From positions 1 to 64,000 of the forward strand of contig QANU01110956.1 in assembly GCA_003254905.1 (NCBI GenBank): DNA of 64,000 nt, written 5' to 3'. This stretch comes from Nissolia schottii. Lineage: Eukaryota > Streptophyta > Magnoliopsida > Fabales > Fabaceae. Below, piece by piece: positions 40,501 to 53,050 of this stretch. The notes below the pieces were generated by a model. That model had not been told where the DNA came from. It was given only the letters and a program-made list of their open reading frames with translations, and did not search any database. A program made the position numbers and the translations under genes. The stretch's first letter is position 1; every line of letters starts with the position of its first letter.

Positions 40501-43500
40501 TGAAGCCCCGAGACGCAAAATCTGCAAGGTTTGATAGTAAAAAGAAATAAATAGATCAAAGAAAGAACTTCACATAATAAGATAAAAAGGAGATGGATAA
40601 CATTGCACGTGCCAGGAAGCACAGAAATTTCCAAATGATTGACATACTGGTGTCAGACATGTGTGATGTGTGATGTGTCATGCTGAATACTCAGACAACT
40701 ACCCAATTCTCCTAATCTCTATATTACAATTGTTATTATTATTTTTTGAATTATTATACAAAATGAAGGTCGAAAGCATAGTGCGTACAATTATTACTGC
40801 TAGTTTTTAAAATATTAATGTCTCTGTTTTAACTGCCTTTAAGATTTATACCAGGAATCATGAGGTGGTAACTGTTATATTTAAAAGAAGTGCTTGTGTT
40901 CGGATTAGCATTTGTGTCTCAAATGTACCTTTAAGACATGCATTTATATTAATTTTATATGTTGTACTTTATGCGCGTCATCTCCTATAAGTTTAAAGAT
41001 TTGTCGTGTCCAAATGTCGATGCTGTGTTGTACCCCTTTCCTGTGTGCTTTCTAGCTGGCTAGTGTGAAATAAAGCTATGATGGTAGCTTAGCTAACCTG
41101 ATAGGAAAGCATAATTGAAGAAGCATGGAAACAATATTTTTTTACTGAAACAAACAAGACATTGTACCAGGAAAAAACAAAAACACAAGAGCATTAGACA
41201 TATTTCAAGTTCTATTCAGAAAACAAGGCCCAGAAGCAAGACAGAGCGTAGTAAATAAGAAAAGGTTACCTTCGCAAAGAGCAAGTTTAACTTTCCTTCC
41301 CTTGCAATGTTTAAAGGCAAAAAGCTCATATATATCAATCTCAGCTAGAAGAATATCAATGGCCTGGTGGTCTTTCTGCAACATTCAAAATCACAATTGA
41401 CACACTTTGAAACTCCAATAAAAAAAACGAGGGGCGGGGAGGAGGATCGACTTTTCTTAAATATGTAGAGGCATATATTACTCTCAATATCCGTATTAAC
41501 ATACCAACCACATTGAAGTCTAACAACACTGCAAAAAACTGTCAACTTCTAATAAACACGGGGTATAAGACATCTATTCTAACACAACATGTTTAACATC
41601 TCCAATTATTTATCAAGCCAAATTTTACAAAATAGATGGAACTATTGCTGTTTCCAACAGCCATTTTTAGTTGCCAAACGAAAAAAGCAACAGCTCCCAC
41701 AAAAACCAGAGTATTAACGAAACTTTTTTTTTTCTTCATATTGACATTGCATGAGGAAGGATTTTGGAAATGATTACTATTTGCTACAGCTTTTTGAATT
41801 CTTGTTCTTAGAAGCACAAAATGGAATATGGAATATCCACTATATAGTTAGATCCAACATATGATACACACATCACCAAATACAGCAAATTTTTCCTGAA
41901 TAGCGTCTTGCAATCGGTCTTCGGCTTCTTGTTCTGAAATTTCTACAATAAGCAAGGAGAAAACTGTCAAAACAGTAATAAATAAATTGTGGCATCATAA
42001 GTTCAATCAAGCAAGAAGAACATTCAACTTTACTCGCCAACATAAGCATTTTCAGGGCCAAAGAGCTTAATCAGTTCATTAAGAAACTACTACAATCAAT
42101 ATATCACTCAATTGAACAGAAAACACGCTATCAAATAGGTTGCCTGCATTTTTCTTTTTCTTTGGCATATTGAGGGGTAGTTGAGATATAAAACCATTTA
42201 TGTGCCTCAATCTCCCACCTTAATGTCATGAATAGTTGGTCCTCAACATGATAGCAATCTATCTGAACTTCTTTAACTATGGGTTTGGAGTTCTATCCTT
42301 ACCACAACCATTATCCTCATTTATATTAAAGTTCAGGCCTTCAGCACAAGATAAAGTGGGCTTGTGCATAAGTTATCTAACTAGTTAAATTGAAACAAGC
42401 TACATCATATGATTTACATGCACCAGCTTGATATGGAATGTAGAATACTAACTGTAGGTAGTGAATAATTAACAAAACGTTTACTACAGCTGTATACTTG
42501 AACTGCAAATTGAACAACAGCCTTTAAAGAAATTCTCGGTTAGGCAAGAGTCTAACACATCATCCTTAGGCACACCACAATAAAAGTGGATCCTGTCACC
42601 TTTATTGGGTGCCCCGCCAAGTGTTTATGGTTCCCACTAAGTGGAACCCACCTTTATTGCGAGTGTGTCCAAAGATGATGTGTTAAACTTGTGTCGACCA
42701 AAGAATTTCTCCAGCCTTTAACTCAATTATAAACAAAAGTAAAATGTATGATGCCAGTCACTTAAACATTCACAAAAAGGGCTCTGTCTCTCTATTGATC
42801 CTCTCTCTCTCCTGTTTAATCCAATGGAAACCAATGGGTCATATGCTTAAGATGATAGACACTGGAGAAAAAGTTTTCAATTTTAGTAACCATTTGTAAT
42901 GTATATAGTGTGAAGACTTACAGAACCAGTATTTCTACCATTCCAAATGAAATAAGGTCATTGACAGCATTAAAGAGGATTAAATGAATTTTCCATCTTA
43001 ATTGGCATGCTTAGAGTTTTTTTTTTATCAGTACTAGATCTTTATTTCTGGATCTCTTAAACTTTATATAATTTAGAATGCAATTTTTGTATGTACAACC
43101 TTGTACACGTTATTTTATGTATACAGTTTGCAAGTTGCAACCCTCAGCACCTTATTAATAGTAACTGTCAACTACAATTAGTACTTGTGTGTATATCACA
43201 CACACACACATCATTACTACCTGAAGTTGATCCAATTGCCTTGTCCACATTTGGTAAACTTGCTTCTGTTCGCACGCCTTCACCACCAACAGCAGGTCCC
43301 CACGAAAAGGGACCTGCACTTATGTCAATAAATGCCCATCTAGTACAAAACATGAATAAGTGTAAAAATGTGTATGCCTTAAAAACTTAGAATTGTGTGA
43401 TTCAATAGAAATTGAACCTGTCCTTTCCAATCCATGTGTCAGTGAGACATTCTGCTTGAAGACCACTATAGTCCCCAGATTTTAACATTCTCTCCAAAAG

Positions 43501-45940
43501 GATCTTCAGATCTTGATTCTTCCCTTTCAGTAACTTGCAATACAAGGAATATACCAAACATTCAAGGAAAAAAGTAGGGTAAAAAAATACTGTAATTAAC
43601 TCTTACTTTCTTTGATCTTTTATCTATAGATTTATCTGATGAGTACATACCTGTAATGTTTTGACCTCAACGATATTAGCTGCATCTTTCCCTTGATACA
43701 AGCTCCCAAAATTAACTAGTGCATCAAGCCAAATATTATACCATTCAGCCTGCATTTTATGGTTGTACCAAAAAGCACACAATCATAATAATTTACACTG
43801 CTTCTGCCATGAAATCCATAAAAGACACCAAACCCAAAAACATAATAAGACTAGAACAACTATGATAGAGAAGCTGCAAGTTTCCATTTGGCTTGTACCA
43901 ACCCTTGTCTCGTTTTTGGAATAGAAAAAGAAATATATCATTAGAGAGAAAAGAGAGGATCTATTGGAGTATTACGAAGTTGATAATCAAGCCTGCATGT
44001 TTCTAGATTGAGGAATCTCAATTCCTAGAAAGTATGAGTGTTTGCCCATATATATTCGATTTAAAAGTGATGCAACAGAAGCTGTTTATTCATATAATGA
44101 CAATGTCATAGGGGAAAGGCATCTTCAAAATCAGGTTGAATATTTCTATCTAGCCTTTGGCAACCACCTTGACGTGATTAAATGAAAACTCCAGTAGTGC
44201 ATAATGCAATTAGAAATTCCAAATGCAGGAGGTAGAGCGAGAACTGATATAGTCCAATAAAGTAGAGGTGAGTCACTGCAAATACTGATAGCTGGTTTTG
44301 TAGGCAAACCACATAACAGGTAGAAGTATCAACTAGTTCTATGGGTTTGACATATCATTTGGTACTCCGCGCATGGCCTGTTTGATGGTGCTCCTTTATC
44401 CAACATACAAAGGGATTGACATGTTTTGTTGCATGGTTTATCCTCATAGGATTTAATTGTTAATTTTTGCTTCCTTTGTAAATATCTTATTCTCTTTTAT
44501 AATCTTTTCTTCTCTTCTAATAAAAGCATCTTTTTCTATCACAAAGGGGGAAAAAGAAAGATATACCATTCTCATAAGCTCATCCAATCATGTGAAAGAT
44601 TTGAAGAACGCTATGATGCAAAATCAGCACTTATACAGTCATACCATAAAGAGGAAAGAAATACTTACAATATCAGAGTCCTCAGTTCTTGTCCATGCAA
44701 ATTTCATCATCGGATGCTTCGCATATAATGGTCGCTGAACCTTACTAAGAGCTGCAAAACAATTAAAGTACAGCATGAGAGGTCTGAAGCAAAATGAAAA
44801 ATGAACAGGGACTTCAAACATCAAGAAAGGAAGGAACTAGTAAAAAGTTGAAAACATAGTGGATTTATTAAGATGGCCATCTTTTCTAAAGATAAAATAT
44901 ACGACGATTGTGACGTTGATTTTCAAGATTGTGTTTGAAACTTCAGGTGCTTCCTACATTTTAAGGATATCATATCACTTCATACCAAGAATATTCTCAG
45001 GAATGCCTTCTGACTGAATAAGTTTCGTTTGCAAAGTCTTGTTCTGCATGATATCAAAGCTGTCAGTGTTTGCACTGAAGGCATAATTAAATTAAAGGGA
45101 AATCTCCAACTATTACAGCTTTTGCAAGCAAATTTTCCAAAAACACTGCAAAAGAACCCTAAGCAAAGTATGAGACTATGAGACCCATTATACCAGTGGA
45201 GCAACCATATCAAATTCAGGAAGTAAGTGTTAAGGAGAAGAGTATGGAAGTCTCATATACCTCCTTTAGCAAGTTTATTTCGGGCTGGGATAAATCTCTC
45301 CTGAAATATTTTGCAAATAAATAAAAATCAAGAGAAACTAGCCAGATATACAAACGCCAAAAGAATTTACAAAAATGACATGACCAAATGAGACTGTTAA
45401 TGCTTTGATTACAATATAGAACAAATCTGACAAAACTGACTCAGATAAGAGGGAAAAAGCATAGATTCTGGAACAAGCAAAAGGAAGGACATGCAGAAAA
45501 AATATAAAGCAAAAGCAGAGCCATACGTACACATCGAAGAAATGATTATTCATACAAGTACAACAATATGCACACCTTGATTGAGATGCAGAGGAACCAT
45601 GCTGTAACGTGTACAATTAAAACTAAAACTATAGACATACAAGAAATACAGACACAGAGTTTATTGAAAAATGACAACATTTTACTACAATCCTCACCTA
45701 TACCCATATTTAGGCCTCTTCTCATCACGCTTGGGATTCAGAATGAAAATATTATATGCATTTTCAAGTTGAAGGTATTCAACCAGGCTAGCCAAAAGGA
45801 CATCTATGATCTCTACATCTACCTGCCAAAAACCACCATCACTATCCCTGCAAATATGGATTTGAAAGAATAAGAGAGAGCAAGAAATGTAAAAGGCAAA
45901 AAATAAGAGGCCACATTATGTTTTCGAACAGAAAGATTTA

Positions 45941-45979
<39 letters not shown>

Positions 45980-48900
45980 GAAAAACCTACTTGCAAACTT
46001 AGGAGATCCTTTCATAAAAATTTCCAACTTTGTTAAGGTGTGCCTGTAAAACTTCACTACTACTCTATGAGCTAGTGGAGTGGGAATTAATTTCATACGC
46101 TTTGTCCAATATTGATGGTAAGTTGGTTAGTCATCTGGAATGCCACAAAAAATAGGGTACGGTAAGGGGTAGACTTCTTAAGTATGTTCTATTCGCTAAT
46201 TAAATTAGTAAAAAAGGAAAAAACTCTAAATTAATAATCAACGCCCAAGAAGTTGAATGGAAAGAAATATTTTGACATGATATCAAAGTGCTACTATGAC
46301 CAAGAGCTCCAGAGTTCAATCCTTGTCAACCCCCATTTCCAAAAATTATACATAGCCAAAAGAATAAAACCATTCAATTGAGATGATGACACTTTTCACT
46401 ATTTTCCTAAATCTAAATGATTTTTTTGTTCTTGTATTCCCCTAGCACATCAACATCTCCCCCTCCTTAGCTGCAATGCTTCATCTCAAGGAAGCCATGG
46501 AATGTGTTCCATCTCCATTCAAGCAACAATGCGAGCCAGAATATTTCCTGTCTTAGAGCTACTAGTGTCTCTTCTTTCACTCGAGTCTCACATATGTGCT
46601 ACTACAATCTAGGATGCACAAACCATAACGTAATTCATAGTAGGGGCAGCCAGCAAACTTGGTAACTATGATTTGAAACAACGTATTAAGCACAAGTGAA
46701 AATCTAATAAAGTTCAACACACATGCATTATGGAACAAGTGAAGTGTTGTAGCATTCAAACGGAATGAATAGTTGATCATTTTAGTTTACATTTACTCTT
46801 CTTTTGTAATCAACTCAGCTGTTAGGTAGTGTAACTTTAACATACTAGATAATGGACTTCAACTTGTGCATCAGTTAAAGCACTTTACTTATCATAAAGG
46901 GGGAAAGAAAAAGATTAAGGGAATCATTAAAAGGATAAAGAGCTTTTCAATTTTAAGCATAAATGTTCAAAGAAAACTTATAATAGTTCTACTAATCTAA
47001 GCGAATAAAAAACTGAACATAATTTACCCATTGCCAACTGGATCATCCTTGCGACCAAACACGTTTATCGCCTGCTCAAATATGGAAGTGACCTTCTCTC
47101 CCATTTCGATCGCATGGACAGAAAAGCTGCACCAAAATGTCAGAACTACTTTGGAGAAGCCATATCATATATGTTCAACCAAGATGTCCCACAGAAAAGG
47201 CCAGAGAAAAGTCACTTTAATAGGGTTTCCCTTATGGGTTTGCAACGGGGCTGGAAATCACTTTTGAGCCAGTAATCTGATTTTGTTTTAGTTGATTTAG
47301 AAGAACTTTTTGTCCTACTTCCACGAACTTCTTTTCACTCGGCTTATAAACTCTTTTATTATAAATAAATAAATAAATAAAAGATGAGGTACTGAATGAA
47401 GTGGAAGACTAAAGTACAATAATTGACAATAAAACTGGTAAGATGAGAAGGTTCAGTTTTAATCTAATGTATCAGAGAAGAGACAACAAATAAAGAAAAC
47501 TGAGACCCCGCTACTCTCTCTTCTAACAAAGAAGCAAACATATGCTATGGATTTTCAAAATTAGGTCTAGCCATTTTTTTTTCATCCCTCCATTTGGCAC
47601 AAAGGTTTTATGATGTGAATCCTCCAAATTTGGTAGTAAATCAGTCGGTGTTTCTCTACAAACTCCTCTATCTGTAAAAGTCATACAACAAGAACCACTA
47701 AAGCCTTTTCCCACCTAGATGGGGTTGGCTACATGAGTGAACAACATCATTGTGACTACAAAGTGACAACCACCTCAGAAACATAAAAAATTAAATTGTC
47801 CAAAAAAATGATGTCATACTCTACTCTGCAAATGAACAGACAAATTAAAAGAAAATGAAAAGTTATTTTTTTTCTCTTGTAGAGGTTTGGATAGAAAACA
47901 TTACTTGTAATTTATGTGACTGACAACAGGAAGGTGGTGCCATTGCATTTTATTTACACTGGTTTTGTAAAATGAGGTTACCACTTCTTCCTGCCGAATC
48001 CGCGTATGTTCAAAGATGTGATCAATTTTTGTAAACCAGCGCTCAATTTCTTCCGGGAGAAGCTTGAACTCTGTAGGACATACAAAACACTCCAGAATCC
48101 ATGGTACCAATTAAATGAATAATCAAAGAAATGATTAGTTAGTCTTCCGATTATGTACCTTGGTGACCCTTCCCTTCGAATCCTATAAATATAAAATTCA
48201 CAGGAACTGGAATATGGATGGTATCAACTTCCTGAAGCTTTAGATAGCTAGCAATATTACCTGAAATACAACAAAAATTAAGAAAACTTGTAGGTTCTCA
48301 GTATTCATAATTTAAAAATAAAGTGTTTTAGCAAATCCATGCTCTTAACTGCTTTACATTGTTAAAAAATTTTAAGAGGAATATGTCAACTAATAAACTC
48401 AGCAATACTGGTAAAAAATACCCATTTTGAGGACATAAACATTATTCATAATTCTGAATAGTCTACACCAAAGACAGTAAGTAACTGTACAGTATACAAT
48501 TGAATGGCTTGAATTATGACAATCAACACAAATATTAGGACAAAGAACTTTAACAAGGTCATTTGTGTTAGCTCAATTAATAACAAGGTTTTCGATAGGA
48601 CATTGGCATCGTCTAGTCCATGTACCAGACTCACCTAGTGGACAAGGCTTGATTGTTGTTGTTGCTGTATTTGCTGTATTTGTGTTAATCATATTAAAAA
48701 CATATGTATAATATAATTAATCATATTAATACTTATGAAATTAAAAATGTGGCTTGGCAAGCACGTAAGTGCTGCTAGTATTAATAATAGATATATAAAT
48801 AATAATCAAACAAAAGTGAAAAAATACTGCACTCTCTTTTTAGATAAGCAGCAATATCACCTTCTTCCAAATCCATACCCCATTACTATTCTTATTTCAG

Positions 48901-50726
48901 CCTCCATCACCACATAAAAGACCTATCTTTAGAAGGGGCGATAGATTTGCAAAGAGGGTCCACAAGAAGAACTTTATAGCTATTTGGGGATTAAGGGACA
49001 AACTGTATGGACATACAAAAGAAAACACTAGCATAATCATAGGTATATACAAATTTCATAGAATCAAGAAGCCAGCTAGACTCAAGAAAACCAATAAGGA
49101 ACTCAAACTCCAAAGGTTCTCTATCATTGGGATTCCATAAGACACTAAATAAAACAAAATTACTACAATAGAAGTTGCAAATGTCAAACAGAACGTGATG
49201 ACGAACAGAAAAAAGTCCTTTTTTACAATAGAGAAAGAATTTCATTAGAAGAGAAGAGAAGGTGCAAAAGAGGTTAAGATATCCTCGAAAAAGTACAAAA
49301 TATAACTAAATCCTAAGAGGATCTGTGCAACAAAGCATCGGCTAAGGTAACATCATTAAACATACCATGTGCTGAACACCAAAAGGATGCCAAAAAAATG
49401 ACCCTATCCCAAATGAAATCAAGAAATCATCACATTATTTCATCAAGAGAATCTCCTAGCAGAGTAAACTATGAACCTTGGGGTACCTATAATGAGATTT
49501 ATGGGCATCATATAGCATTAAAAAGAATAAGAAAAGAAATTTGTCGCATACACATTTACATTTAAATCAAGAAATCAAAAAAGCTACACAAGATGCCGGT
49601 CTAAACTAGGTAAATTTATGATCCTGGTCTGAAGTCAAGTTTCAACTAGGATCATAAAGTCCATATGGGTGGCAAAAATAATTGGGAATAGTTGAACCCC
49701 TAAATCAATCTGCAATAAGAAATGTCCATAAATCTCTAAGGTCTTTGGTTTGTTTTGTTTCTGTTTTCTATTCATATGACAACAACCACCACCACCAAGC
49801 CTTATCCCACTAGGTGTGGTTGGCTACATAAATCATTGTTCTATCATAAATTATGTCTACAGTGAAACTATTAAAAAGAATATAACGGTTTTGCCTATAG
49901 TTTCTTGGTCTCCCTCTACCTCTTGCTATTGAGAATGTCTTCGCTAATAATTTATTAAAACAGAAACTGCCACCCTGTTTCATTCATTATTTCAAGATTT
50001 TAAGAAGGAAATGGCGAAAATAAGATGTAGTTGTTTTCATCGTTTCTCTTCATAGAATCTTGAAACAGAAAGCAAAGTGGCATGTTTGTAATTATTAGAC
50101 TGAAAACCCTCTAAATAGCCAATGGAAGCAAATAATCATAACCCTTAAAGATGAATTGCTGCACACTGGAATGGGAGGCATCAACACTAGCATTGGGATC
50201 CCAAACATCAAGATAAAGCCCATAATTTGCTCCAGGGGGGAAAGAGAAAAGGGTGCCAAAAGTGTAACAGTTTGTAAGCAAGAGATGTTTTGTTTGACAT
50301 CAAGCTTCATAGCCAAAGCCCACTTTTATTTGGGCGTTACAACATATAATCCCTACAGAATAGATGATCCTTTCTGAACCATGTTAGATCCCTAACAAAA
50401 GCAACTATCTCATGAACCTCTTAAGTATTTGAGCCGCAATCCCCAAGCAGAATGCTGAAACATACAAAAAGAATAAGAAAGTAGGATCACAAACATTTTT
50501 AACAAGTGTGATACTCTCCTATAGATGAGAAGGCAAACTCCAACTATTCAAACTTTTCTATGAGTTTCTACATTAGGGTACTACAAAATAAATTAGAGGC
50601 CAATACAACAACTAGCAGCCTGGTAGAGAAGGTAAGAGTCTGACAAACCACGTTATCTAAAACAAGGAGCATACCACAAGCTTATTTTGGATAGAATAAA
50701 TATTTATTAGCTACCAGAAAGTTTTA

Positions 50727-50764
<38 letters not shown>

Positions 50765-51227
50765 GATGGTAGAATAGTACCAAAGCAATGAAGTTAGTTT
50801 GAGAAGAGTTTCAAAAAATGAATGTGTACCCGCATTGGTATAATTAAATGCGCTTGCTTTGCCATGGCTTGAAAACTTCAAATCATCAAAATCTGAAAAC
50901 CAAAATGTTTATAGAATCTAAAAAAAAACACAATAGAGAATGAAAGTTCACATTTTCATTTAAAGAGCATGGCATAGACATACAACTATGCATAACATTC
51001 TCACTCCAAAACTGACTCTTTTCTTTGAGATTAAATAATGAGAACACAGATGATCTGTCTCTTTTGCGAGTCTCAACAGGAGATCCAAGCGAGCTAACTG
51101 CTAAGAACTGAAAGCAAAAACACACAAGAAGCATCAATGTAGTGAATGTCTTTCTTTAACTACATAATTAACAAACACATCCAACGGGGTGACAAGAGGC
51201 AACATAAACTAGAAATCACAAAAATAT

Positions 51228-51266
<39 letters not shown>

Positions 51267-51778
51267 TGTGTGTGTGTGAAATAAAGAATCATTATCCAGA
51301 AGCGTATAACCAATAAATCTACGTATGAGCAGCAGTGTGGCACCAATGGTAGATAAAAGCATAAAAATCCATCTCAACAAGGCCAACAGAAACATAACGT
51401 TATCATTATCAAGTTCAAGAGCGTTAATTCAACAGTGATAACACACACTAAAGAATGCCACAAAAATAGCTCAGTGCAGTCAAAAGTTAAATTGATCATA
51501 CATAATCGGGATCAATTTTACAATTCCAAACGGAGATATAGCTCAAATAGTTAAAAGAAACACTCGAATCTAGTCTAAATTACATGAACCAAAACAACCA
51601 AAAAAAGTTAGAGAAAATATGTAAAGTAGCTAACAATCTGCAATTAGGGGAATGAATCAATGGCTTCAGATTAGTAACAGAGAAAGAAAGAAAGGAGTGA
51701 TCTCAGTGCTACCAGAAGAGTGGAGAGAACGAGTTGGAGCTGCCATTGACGTTTGACGCGGAATTCCGGAAGTTTCAT
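34560..51778 (-). CDS. Large single-pass membrane protein of the At5g58100 (SPOT1) family
   Basis: Twenty-five exons join in frame to 940 residues. Minus-strand exon ends, 5' to 3': 51778-51713, 51107-50984, 50892-50830, 48260-48159, 48070-47905, 47126-47028, 45847-45698, 45300-45261, 45043-44986, 44751-44669, 43749-43651, 43533-43418, 43339-43221, 41933-41872, 41375-41270, 40431-40292, 40165-40007, 39922-39819, 39636-39461, 38617-38428, 38009-37910, 37350-37182, 36261-36179, 36091-36015, 34731-34560. The N-terminus ([12 protein letters not shown], then [15 protein letters not shown]) is a signal peptide. Recognisable segments include [48 protein letters not shown] and [18 protein letters not shown] membrane helix lies near 915-931 before a basic tail [10 protein letters not shown], so most of the protein should be lumenal or extracellular. 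Arabidopsis At5g58100 was, as I recall, recovered as SPOT1 in a pollen exine screen; its biochemical activity is unknown. The weakest acceptors are those of exons 21 and 23 (AATAAAG). Confidence 0.85.
35221..35542. mobile_element. MITE-like inverted repeat with an internally flipped segment (intron 24)
   Basis: The outer left part (GTGTGTTTTATTTTG..., GGAAAGGAGTTAGTAGGCTTAATT) is the reverse complement of the outer right part (AATTAGCCTACTAACTCCTTT..., CAAAATAAAAC..., CAAACACACC). Just inside, AATTTAAAACTCTCAAGTA occurs at 35276-35294 and 35461-35479 in the same, not inverted, orientation. The right terminus GGTGTGTTTG resembles PIF/Harbinger ends; the left end has decayed into a GT microsatellite. 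Confidence 0.6.
42528..42711. mobile_element. Small MITE with 9-10 bp target duplication (intron 13 of the SPOT1-like gene)
   Basis: Left arm AGAAATTCTCGGTTAGGCAA... TAACACATCATCCTTAGGCA pairs with right arm TCCAAAGATGATGTGTTAAA... CGACCAAAGAATTTCTC over about 50 bp with mismatches. CAGCCTTTAA flanks the element at 42518-42527 and 42712-42721. 184 bp, non-coding. The duplication length fits a Mutator-type MITE. Confidence 0.75.
45949..45977. repeat. AC dinucleotide microsatellite
   Basis: ACACACAC tract, interrupted once, in an intron of the SPOT1-like gene. Confidence 0.85.
47698..47761 (+). mobile_element. Dispersed SINE-like repeat, copy 1 (partial)
   Basis: AAGCCTTTTCCCACCTAGAT followed by GGGGTTGGCTACATGAGTGA matches a motif widespread in plant genomes (AAGCCTTATCCCACTAGGTG then GGGTCGGCTACATGGATCA). 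It lies in an intron of the SPOT1-like gene. Confidence 0.55.
48595..48666 (-). mobile_element. Dispersed SINE-like repeat, copy 2
   Basis: On the minus strand: CAACAACAACAATCAAGCCT then TGTCCACTAGGTGAGTCTGG and TACATGGACTAGACGATGCC, the best-preserved of three related copies in this gene. The CAACAA start is characteristic of the repeat. Confidence 0.6.
49780..49862 (+). mobile_element. Dispersed SINE-like repeat, copy 3
   Basis: ACAACAACCACCACCACCAA then GCCTTATCCCACTAGGTGTG and GTTGGCTACATAAATCATTG; plus orientation, in the intron between exons 3 and 4 of the SPOT1-like gene. Confidence 0.6.
49964..50087. repeat. Diverged inverted repeat, possible old MITE
   Basis: AAACTGCCAC... CATTATTTCAAGATTTTAAG pairs loosely with CATAGAATCTTGAAACAGAA... 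GTGGCATGTTT. No target duplication was found. Confidence 0.35.
50727..50764. repeat. Compound AT/AG microsatellite
   Basis: An AT run followed directly by an AG run, in the intron between exons 3 and 4 of the SPOT1-like gene. Confidence 0.9.
51234..51278. repeat. Compound TA/GT microsatellite
   Basis: A long TA run, a short ATGC break, then a GT run; in intron 1 of the SPOT1-like gene. Confidence 0.9.
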
Positions 51779-53050
51779 TTTGGCGTTTGGTTCCTCTCAG
51801 AACAGAAACCCAGCGACGATTTGTGAAGACGAGACGAGAGAAACTAGTGTCCGTGTCTATGGACTACTCAAACGGGTTTCGGGTCCGGTTCCGGGTACGG
51901 CTCGGGTACCGGTTGGCCCAATTTTGGAACAACCTGATGGGCCGCCCCGACTTATGAGAATCATGTATTGTTTTAAATGCTAAATTTTTACTATTTTATC
52001 TACAAATCAAAATACAGTTGTCGATAGTCGATAGTTTAAGTGGCATCTTTTGATCGTGTTAAGGAATAAGTTACAAGTATGTGTCTATGTTATTATTATT
52101 ATTTCTTTTCAAAAATATATCTACTCTCAGAAAAAGAAAGAAAAACAAAAGAGCAACTAATAAGTTATAAGTGTGTGTCTGAAGAATTATTATTATTATT
52201 ATAAATATTGTGTGGCTGAATTCGGGAGAGTCAACCATTTTTAGTGAGAAATATTTTGAGAGGAAAAAAATATTTTTTTCTCAAGTTTAATATAATCCTA
52301 ACACGTTGTTACCTTTCTAAATTTCTCAAAAGTGAACGTTTTACTTAATCAAATACTTAGGAGAAAATTTGTCAATGGCATTAAATTTCTCTATTAATTG
52401 AACTAGTTAAAAAAAATTAAATCTATGCAAATTTAGTTGCTCGGGCACTCTTATCTTATGCTTTGTTTGGATGTGGGAAAAATAGAAGAAAAAAAATAAA
52501 AAAGAAAATGAAGAAACACTACATTTGCTCTTTTATTGTTTAGTGATCTTCAATATCCACGGACTAATTAGCTAAATCGCAATTTGCACATACAATACAA
52601 CTAGTTGCTTCCAGCAGATTTTCATAACCCCGTTATACAAAATTAGGATATGCGGATGTTCGAGTTATTACGTATATCATGAGCGACATGGAATTAGAAT
52701 ATATTTTAAGACCCTCATGTATAAATCATGTTTTGTTAGGATTAAACAATTAATTTAGAAACAATGTAAAAAATATGTATTGCTGCTTCCATTAACAAAA
52801 TGCATACAAGCTTTACATACCTAATCTACATCATGCGACTGCTACACAAATCGTCACTATACAAATCATCTAAACAATAATAATTTGAAAGAGGAAAAGA
52901 GAAGAAAAAAAACATATAAAAAATAATAATAATAAAAAAATGCTATTTGGTAATGCTTCAATTCCACATCCAAACTAAGGAAGAAGCCAAACACAAATGC
53001 TAGTTCCAAAAAAACACACAGTCTAGAAGCAATAATCACTTACATTTTTT
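51779..53050 (-). promoter_or_regulatory. SPOT1-like promoter and 3' flank of the ALA8-like gene
   Basis: The first ~170 bp above the ATG are GC-rich, then the DNA becomes AT-rich. GGCCCA (51915-51920) and TGGGCC (51938-51943) match the site II core (TGGGCY and its complement) common in broadly expressed plant genes. Weak inverted repeats near 52465 and 52964 are discussed under rejected items. The final ~200 bp should hold the 3' UTR of the flippase gene. Confidence 0.45.

Noticed and set aside
52462..52979. Inverted pair TTTGGATGTGG / CCACATCCAAA about 490 bp apart
   Set aside because: Only about 12-15 bp match, there is no target duplication, and such words are frequent in plant intergenic DNA.
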